From Phlebiopsis flavidoalba (lineage: Eukaryota; Basidiomycota; Agaricomycetes; Polyporales; Phanerochaetaceae), in contig JAOCPU010000013.1 of NCBI GenBank assembly GCA_035772785.1, positions 315,001 to 379,000 on the forward strand: DNA of 64,000 nt, read 5' to 3'. The first letter of the stretch is position 1. Each line of letters starts with the position of its first letter. Below, piece by piece: positions 57,759 through 64,000 of the stretch. Both the position numbers and the translations under genes were made by a program. The notes under the pieces are model-generated. The model was not told the origin of the DNA. It saw only the letters and a list, made by a program, of their open reading frames with translations, and did not search any database.

Positions 57759-58932
57759 GTTCGTCGTCCCAAGTCTGATAATCGTCCCTAGTCTGTAGGT
57801 GGCGCTGCGCAAAAATCAATCACGGAATCCGAGGTAGAAGTGGTAAGCCTACAATATCTAAGCTTTTGAAAACTCAATTGCAGGACTGAATTGCAGCCTG
57901 TGATTTGTTTTAGCTGCAACAGGGGGCAGTCGGTCGTCGACGTTCGAGGCTAAGCTTGTGATCGTAGATCGCTGAGCGCGTCGGAGATGGAAGCTGGTTC
58001 TCACGGCGCTGGGCCACAAGCGCGCGCTGGTTTTGCAGCGGCAGATCTGGTTTTTTTTGTCGTCCAAATATTGTCAAATTCTAGTAAGTTACCAGCCTCG
58101 AACAAGCCACCTATTCGACGTTGTTGTCAAACTGCATACACACGTTGTGCCTTTTTTGCACCAGAAATGCCAAAGCGTGGCCTACTCCGGAGACTCGACA
58201 TCTAGTGGAATTTGAACCCCAGCGATGTGGTCGACCGCGCCCTTGCGAGCCAGAAACACAAACAAGAACGGTAGAGTGGCTTTTACAAAACCTTCTAATA
58301 ACCCTCGTGAAATCATAATGATTTTTTAGGAAACCTGGGGTGAATGCGTGCTTTAAATTGCTTTTGGGATGCTCTTCCAAGACTGCCATTCGAAAGCACC
58401 ACACCTCTACCAGCCATATTATACAGAATCTTGGGTCAAGGTTTCTACTATCCTAGGCTGAGAGACACTAAAAACATTTTCTACGCACAGCTTGTCGGCA
58501 TATTGTCCGGCAAAACATTTCATAATAGTTTCACGGTTTCCTGGCGTCCACTCTAGCGTTCTCGTTGTGAAGGCACGGACTGATCTTGACGCGACGAGCC
58601 CTCGTTTCTAGTCATACACAACCCCAGTTCACCCACCTCACCACCTCCACATATATTTTCCACCGCCAACGTCATCCATGACCCCCCTCCTCCCAACCAG
58701 CTCCCAACGCCACACGGGGACTATTAAACCCCCTCAAAAATCCTCCAAAACTCACACCCCCGCACTCCAACACGGCCGCAACAAACAAAAACTGCCCCAC
58801 GACGCAGGCGGATATGTATGTGCATGTATGCATGTATACACACGCGTTTCCACTACAAATTCGACAAACACCGGACCAACAGCCGGCGCGGCACGACTCA
58901 CGGCCAGGCCCAGGCTGGCCCACCTCTCGCGC
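57759..58932. other. Intergenic, 1.2 kb
   Basis: Region upstream of the F-box-like start. Open stretches on both strands near 58.1-58.5 kb have no family resemblance. A GGTTCAAATTCC string on the minus strand near 58209-58220 imitates a tRNA B box, but no cloverleaf forms around it. Confidence 0.45.
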
Positions 58933-58964
58933 CTACTACTACTACTACTACTACTACTGCTACT
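58933..58964. repeat. (CTA)n trinucleotide microsatellite
   Basis: About eight CTA/ACT units plus one interrupted by TGC. Translates as runs of Tyr on the plus strand or Ser on the minus strand, but no gene is supported there. Confidence 0.92.
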
Positions 58965-59339
58965 CACTCCTCCTGTGCACATGTCTCCCAGCTCTAGCTG
59001 GCGAATCAAAACTCTGTCGTGGTGCGGTGCGAAGAACTCGTGTTGGTGATACAAACAAATGGGTGGGTGTAATGGTACATGGTGGCGGCTACAAATACAG
59101 CTTGTTTTTGGCGATGATGCGTGGATGCGTTTTGCTTGTTTTTTTTTTTGGCGATGCGGTCCGTCAGGGGGCCCGTGCTGGTGCGTGTATACCCCATGAA
59201 AACGCGTGTGTAAGACCTCGGGTAGGTCGATCGTAAAGTAGAGGCGAAAGCGAAGGCGAAAACGGAATAACGTTAATGATGCGGAGCGGTGTGCGGTGCG
59301 TGTATGCCGCTATATCGTCCGCTATATGCGCGTTAATAA
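58965..59339. other. Intergenic downstream of BTB gene
   Basis: No gene was recognised. Contains a ten-T run near 59141-59150. Probably the 3' flank and last small exon of the BTB-type gene. Confidence 0.4.
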
Positions 59340-60565
59340 TCGTTTTTGAGGGGAGTGGGAGAGAACACACCTTGACGAGAGCCCACTGGACCATGAGCTG
59401 CTTGATCCGATCGTGCAATGCGGCCTTACACACGTCGCATGAGAGATGATCCCCAAGCGTGGCGGAGCGCAACCTCTATCGCCGTCGTCGACAGATCTGC
59501 CCACACCGCGTCAGCACACACCACGACACCCTGCACTGTGCACGCACCTGGCCGACCTTGCCGCGCGTCCCCACGCCAGATAACGCCGACGCGAGCGCCC
59601 ACGCACGCGTGAGCTTCTTCTGCTCGATGTAGTCGCATACGGCCGTCGCGGCGTGGCCCTGCGGGGGCGGGAGGAGGAGGCGCTTGAGCGCGTCGATGCG
59701 GCCGAGGTGAAGGAAGAAGAGCTTCTTGAGGTAGAGCGAGCCCATGCGGTCGCACGCGGTGTCTGCGAGCTCGGCGAGCGAGAAGACTCAGCATGTACGG
59801 CGACACGGCGACCGCGAGCTCCCACAGTTGTGGTGCCCCGCGGTCGCGTAGAAGTCGAGCGGGCTCGTGGGGGACTGCCTGAGTAGGTGTTCGAAGAGCG
59901 GCGTCCCTGGCTGCACGAATTTGGCGACGTTCGCGCCGTATTTGGCGAGCGCGTCGACGCCGGAGATAAGCGTCGCGTTCGAAGGTGAGTAGTGCGTGCA
60001 CGAGAGGCCCATACAGGGTGTGCAGCACGACGTTGACAATTGTAGAGGGCTCTGGGAGAGGAATAACGGGTCCTATACTGCCCTTCTGAGCGGCCAGTTC
60101 TTCGGCGAAGGGAGGAGCGAGTTGAAGCGATTGGACGACTCTCGGTCGAGGACGTCAGAATGAACGTAGAAGAAGACAGTGTCCGACGAGAGCAGCAACA
60201 ACATTGGGTGTCGAGGGCGCCAGATTCGCGCCTGGATAGAACGTTGTCGAGACAGAGACCACAGTCGGCTCTTCCGCTTCGGCTGTTGGCGAACCGGCGT
60301 TGGAGTCCTAGAGAGGCCACGTTGCATACATCAGCCTATGATAACTACACCTTGGAACAACGGCGCGTACAGGTGGCGTGGGGATTGACGGGGAGGGCGG
60401 GGCGTTGGAGAGCTGTGCCAAGGTCTTTTCCGAGACGGGCTTCTCAGGAAGAGGGGACTCGGCGGCCGACTGCGCGTCCGCGAGCGATGCGCTGAGCGAG
60501 CCGATGAACGGGTCCGCGACGAAACTGCATCCACCCAGAGGAGTCCATGGCGAGGCGGGCAGCAT
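59340..60565 (-). CDS. Basidiomycete BTB/POZ-type domain protein
   Basis: BTB-type folds mediate dimerisation and often ubiquitin-ligase recruitment. The start MLPASPWTPLGG leads into an Ala/Ser/Pro-rich tail (PLPEKPVSEKTLAQLSNAPP). After an intron, GSPTAEAEEPTVVSVSTTFY and SSDTVFFYVHSDVLDRES match the entry of the basidiomycete BTB-like fold (D-x-x-x-F-x-V-H). PSTIVNVVLHTLYGL, GVDALAKYGANVAKFVQPGT, SPLDFYATAGHH, LAELADTACDRMGSLYLKKL and LHLGRIDALKRLLLPPP follow the order of a family common in mushrooms. A C-terminal DLSTTAIEVALRH and CDVCKAALHDRIKQLMVQWA closes it, ending near a GTGTGT donor at 59370. Several frame changes. The assignment relies on pattern memory of related mushroom proteins. 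Confidence 0.65.
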
Positions 60566-61463
60566 CGAGCAGCGGCGGGCGAAAGACAGCGTGTCGACGA
60601 GAGACACGGACACACGGTATTTCCGACTACAGCAGTCTGTGATCAACACTGCAGACGGGCGCGAGAAAGAGAGAGAGACGTGGGGGAACGAGCTTGTCGA
60701 GCAGGTCGCGTTGGGCGAGCGAGACGGCGACGGAGCGTGGGCGGAGGAGGTTTTGTGGTGGCCGTGGCTGGGTGGTCAAGCTCAGCACAGGCCCAAGGTG
60801 GGTTTAAGAATCCATGGTAGAGCCCAAGCCATCCTTCGCACGACAGGCGCGCAGACAGTGGAGCATCGGCATGCCGGCAGCTGCCCATAGACAGGAGATG
60901 CCTGCGGACCCATCTTGGCCCGCCAGCGATTCCCACGCCCCGATCCCTGCGGACTGGCCCGTCGCAGCCCACCTGCTGCCGTGCGGGCTTGGCGCTCGCC
61001 ATCGCGATCCAGAGCCCTCGACTGCAGCCGTCGCTGTCCCGCATGTCTCGGCCGACGTCCGCCCCAGCCTCCGCGCGCGGCGCCGCACAGCGCAGCGGCC
61101 GCCGCGCGCGCCCACCGCCCGATGCGCGAAGCGTCCCGGAAACCATCCCTGCCACCACGTCACCCCGCCCGTCGCCTCATCAGTCGCGGCTGATGGCCAG
61201 GGCCCAGTGCCTGGCACGAGAGCAGAGCAGAGCGCAACCCGTATCAGCCCATCGTATCTCGGCGGTGGAGCACGCACGGCGACGGCGCGAACAGAGCAGA
61301 ACCTTCGAGGCCTGTGCAAACACGTAAAATTACATCGCGCACACGCTCGCTACAGCGCGGGGGAGAATGGACTGCGACCTTGGGAGGTGGTATCGACGTG
61401 GTATAACATGTACATGCCCGGCGGGGATTCCACCCAGGCTCGCGCGATGCGCAAGCGTCGCCA
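60566..61463. promoter_or_regulatory. G+C-rich region between BTB gene and MOB1
   Basis: About 900 bases, very G+C-rich, so long frames are open on both strands by composition (plus 60814-61572, minus 60804-61319). Their Arg/Ala/Pro-rich translations have no domain. It is best read as the upstream region of the BTB gene and the 3' flank of MOB1, both minus strand. Confidence 0.5.
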
Positions 61464-62640
61464 TCACCGGACTTGTCCTCGGCCGAGGATGGAGGCGTTC
61501 AGCTCGTCCAGCGGTGCCAGCTCCTTCTTCTCCACAAGGTCAAACTTGAAAACACGCGTCACCGCGCAATAGAAACGGATCTCAGCACGGGACGCGCGCA
61601 GGAAGATAGCGGATGGGGACTTGCCTCGTTGAATGAAAAGGAAAAAGTGCCGGTAACTCGTGTTCATATGGGCTGTGTGTGTGCCGTTGCGTCATCGACC
61701 CGGAACGGAAAGTGATGGCCAAACTAACCTTCGATGCCTAGTCGGATTATGGTGGTCAAAGTGTTGCTGTATAGGTGTGCGTATACACGGAAGAGACGGC
61801 GGAACAGCGTGCGGATCGTGTCCTTGAAGTTCTTCGGAAACGGCCCGCCTGAGATACGCCGTAAGGTTTCGTGTATCTTCACGAGTGGGCTGCGTAACAA
61901 AAAGCGTACCAAGCTTATTTAGGGAAAATCTCCGTCGTTATCAGATCAGCCCTTGTGCCCAGTTCATCAAGGCGTACGACATATTCAAGGAGCAGGCAGT
62001 TTCGTGTGGCCTGTGTTGGTACTTGACAAGCCGTCTTCCCAAAGATACTCGTACATGTAGCGTATCCATGATGTGGCGGTGAATTCGCAAGGCGGTGGCA
62101 TGGGGTCTTTAACCTAGGGCCCCTTGCCGACATGATTGGACACTATTAAACATGAACTACGTCATGACTTCCGCCATAATGACACTGAAGTGTGTGCGAC
62201 GGTCATGTCGGGGTAAACAGAAACTTACCTCGAGGATAGTACCGTACAGCCATGTTCAGGTGGGTTAAGAAATCCACCACTAGTCAGAATATTCTAAGTT
62301 AACAATCCTTTTTTTCCGGACGCGTCACAGAAGGGAACGCACGACCGTGACACAGGCAAACCATTCATTCAGGATCTCTTGCCCCCGCCGGCAGGGCTGC
62401 AACACAGCTTGTCCTTCAAGTTCCTGCCGAAACCGACGCACAGCGTCGACGTGTCATCGCAACAGCATCGATGTATGCGGTATGTCTAGGGGCGTGTCGG
62501 CTACGAGCGCAGTGGCATGGGAGGGGGCAGAGTAGCGTTCCAAGTGATGTAGGCCTCGCGGTAGTCTGCCGAAGCTGATTATTGTTGTGTTCCTTCTGTG
62601 GAACGTCTCCTGCGGGGCTTGAATGTACGCGTCTTAACCG
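61464..62640 (-). CDS. MOB1: Mob1 kinase activator
   Basis: Mob1 binds and activates NDR-family kinases (Dbf2/Sid2) in mitotic exit and septation. Near the start, TRTFKP and IPAGDVPQKEHNNNQLRQ match the family N-terminus (62560-62640); the first exon upstream is not located. TSLGTL corresponds to the ATLGSG block. DFLTHLNMAVRYY near 62250 equals the DF(F/L)NxINMLYG block. After unreadable zinc-ligand exons, PFPKNFKDTIRTLFRRLFRV followed by YAHLYSN is essentially the Mob1 signature, then LNTSYRHFFLFIQ. An intron of about 95 bases precedes FDLVEKKELAPLDELNASIL. The stop after GRGQVR is at 61464 or a few codons on if a shift lies there. C-terminal half is nearly intact. Confidence 0.92.
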
Positions 62641-63798
62641 CTTGCAATTACCGCGAGGATAGGTAGATTTCCAATGCGGAGTCTTACGACTGCAGAGAGA
62701 GAGCCATATACTGACATGGGGTCAACAAGAATGCAGGACATGGTGCTCGTTCGGAATGTATTAATTTGGCGTCGTTCGTGTCATATCTCGTTTGGCAGGT
62801 ATTCGTCAGGAGTCGTTCAAGGGTGTTGAAGTCAGGATGAAACAGCGTCACGTAGCAGATCTAGAGCCGAGCCATCGTTTACGTCCGGGCTCTCGATCGA
62901 GGGGCCCCTGAGGCTAATTCAGCCACGCGATTATCTAGGCGATCATTTCATTATCTGTTCAGCGCCTAGATGAGATTGTCGGAATACGGGAGGTCTAGAA
63001 CTGCTCCTTGTCAATTTCCCCCGCTGGCTGACTGCAGCACAATCGCGACATTCGCTTCTGCCCAGGGGTGGGTCCACTGCTGCAAGCGCTGAATAATCAA
63101 ACCTCCCTGTCTGGTGGTGCATCACTGGTTTCTCGGGTCCTGCCCGAGGCTACGGACAGGTCACTGCTCGCGATCCGTTCAACCAAACTCCTATTGAAGA
63201 GTCATTATACAACGCTAATAGTTTGGTATCTACCTCTCCGATGCGTCTTGCGTGTGCTGAAGATATGAGATGGCCACAGCCTCAGTGTTCCAGTAGACTA
63301 GAGTACGGGGTCCTGGCAGCTTTCCCGGCGTCTGGACATTGAAAGCGCTGGATATGTTGATTTCAGCGCTCTGCAGCAGTGGACACCCCCCTGCTTCTGG
63401 GCCCCGAATAAAACCAGGGAATTCACGGCTATCCAACGGCTATGCGCAATGCGAAAATATTCTGCGCTTCCGCTGCTTCGTAAGACAAGACGCGACGCGT
63501 AACGCGTAGCTGGTACGCGGCTGCAAGTGAACGAGCAGTTTTCGCTGCGTATGAGGTCTCTTCGTTTGATTCAAGTCGTCTACAAGGCTTTTCCAGATCC
63601 TTCTCGCCAATACTTTCTCACCCACGGATGGAGATAATCTCTGCGTTTCTCAGGCCTTTGGTAAGACAGTCCTTATTCAGATCGGCGTGTCTTGGGGACG
63701 ACGGGGAGCTTCGGTAGCCGGCAGCGTGATTTTTGCTCAGTGCCAATCCGGGTGGCGTTGGCTCGATATTGCGTTTTGGCGCACTCTGATGGTGAGAG
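62641..63798. other. Intergenic, 1.2 kb
   Basis: Contains, by position, the missing first exon and promoter of MOB1 and the promoter of the DJ-1-like gene. Open stretches at 63230-63436 and 63440-63625 (minus) lack recognisable motifs. Confidence 0.4.
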
Positions 63799-63806
63799 TA
63801 TATAAA
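63799..63806 (+). promoter_or_regulatory. TATA box of the DJ-1-like gene
   Basis: TATATAAA is centred about 97 bases before the start codon at 63900, followed by a pyrimidine-rich leader (CTCCTCCATCCAACCC). Good position and sequence for a fungal core promoter. Confidence 0.7.
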
Positions 63807-63899
63807 GCATCATGGTCTCTGGAAAATGCGTCATACTCTTCCCTCCTCCATCCAACCCTCATTCCAACCACCTTCACACTCTCCACGCGCGCACCCACA

Positions 63900-63961
63900 A
63901 TGGCCCCTCGTGTTCTCTTCGTTTTGACCTCTGCCGACAAGACTCTCACCGAAAGCAAACC
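63900..63961 (+). CDS. DJ-1/PfpI-like protein, first exon only (partial)
   Basis: MAPRVLFVLTSADKTLTESK matches the first strand and loop of fungal DJ-1/ThiJ/PfpI proteins (Hsp31-like glyoxalase or chaperone), which begin with a hydrophobic strand V-L-F-V-L-T-S followed by a short polar loop. The exon ends at about 63961 at CC|GTAAGC, a good donor site, and the window ends 39 bases later. The catalytic Cys and Glu lie beyond the window, so the family call rests on about 20 residues. TATA box and pyrimidine leader support a genuine start. Confidence 0.58.
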
Positions 63962-64000
63962 GTAAGCACAATATATTATGAAGGTTAACACACAACATAT

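Noticed and set aside
58160..58290. Possible tRNA (B-box-like GGTTCAAATTCC on minus strand)
   Set aside because: T stem does not pair properly and no matching acceptor or anticodon arm exists nearby.
59511..60320. 269-codon minus frame rich in Ser/Arg/Thr
   Set aside because: Same strand but different frame from the BTB-type blocks; composition shadow of that gene.
60804..61572. Long open frames on both strands
   Set aside because: Very G+C-rich sequence lacking stops by chance; translations are Arg/Ala/Pro-rich without any domain.
1..64000. Search for CRISPR arrays, rRNA, intact transposons and a biosynthetic or defence gene cluster
   Set aside because: No regularly spaced repeats, rRNA signatures, reverse transcriptase or transposase motifs were seen. 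Neighbouring genes belong to unrelated housekeeping functions, so no new multi-gene system is claimed.

Overview
The window is nuclear DNA of a filamentous basidiomycete, most likely an Agaricomycete. The gene set is eukaryotic and fungal (SUP35/eRF3, SLA1, SEC7, NHA1, MOB1, NEM1, SNF7, CYB2). The genes are cut by many short GT...AG introns. Several families point to mushroom-forming fungi: an H-type lectin, an F-box-like leucine-rich protein, a basidiomycete BTB-type protein and a free-standing kinase. There is no prokaryotic gene organisation, CRISPR array or rRNA. Nearly every gene, including essential single-copy ones, is recognisable only by hopping between reading frames at one- or two-base indels. 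The simplest reading is an unpolished long-read assembly. Coordinates below are therefore locus extents, and intron/exon structure is resolved in only a few places.

Layout. 1-1.75 kb: uncertain coding, including a minus-strand piece with one membrane segment. 1.76-2.55: cytochrome b5-like (+). 3.2-3.85: TRAPPC2L/Tca17 (+). 4.1-7.7: RTP1/TANGO6 HEAT-type protein (-). 8.3-9.3: three-module H-type lectin (+). 9.85-10.95: multi-span membrane protein with a His-rich tail (-). 11.2-13.2: unassigned, partly coding-like. 13.5-15.3: RBR E3 ubiquitin ligase (+). 15.6-17.8: NHA1 Na+/H+ antiporter (+). 17.9-18.3: head-to-head-sense, tail-to-tail-placed inverted pair of identical tRNA-Arg(ACG) genes with 10-nt introns. 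18.7-20.7: SUP35 (-). 21.0-25.6: SLA1 (+). 25.7-32.5: SEC7 Arf-GEF (-).

32.5-42 kb is gene-poor. It holds a decayed third copy of the tRNA-Arg, a degraded copy of an MFS transporter gene, and poly-G tracts. 42.0-44.1: fuller MFS transporter (+). 45.9-48.4: CYB2 flavocytochrome b2 (+). 49.1-50.7: NEM1 phosphatase (+). 51.4-52.5: SNF7/VPS32 (-). 52.6-54.7: A+T-richer and gene-poor. 54.8-55.9: protein kinase (+). 55.9-57.8: F-box/LRR-like (-). 58.9: trinucleotide repeat. 59.3-60.6: BTB-like protein (-). 61.5-62.6: MOB1 (-). 63.9-end: first exon of a DJ-1/PfpI-like gene (+), running off the window.

The genes are mostly unrelated housekeeping functions: trafficking (TRAPPC2L, SEC7, SNF7, SLA1), translation termination, RNA polymerase assembly, ion homeostasis, lipid signalling and mitotic exit. 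I see no functional cluster and no convincing new biological system. The most unusual items are the inverted tRNA pair with its nearby relic, the MFS gene/relic pair in a gene-poor island, the triple H-type lectin, the histidine-tailed membrane protein, the non-Q/N SUP35 N-terminus and the kinase with an altered catalytic loop.
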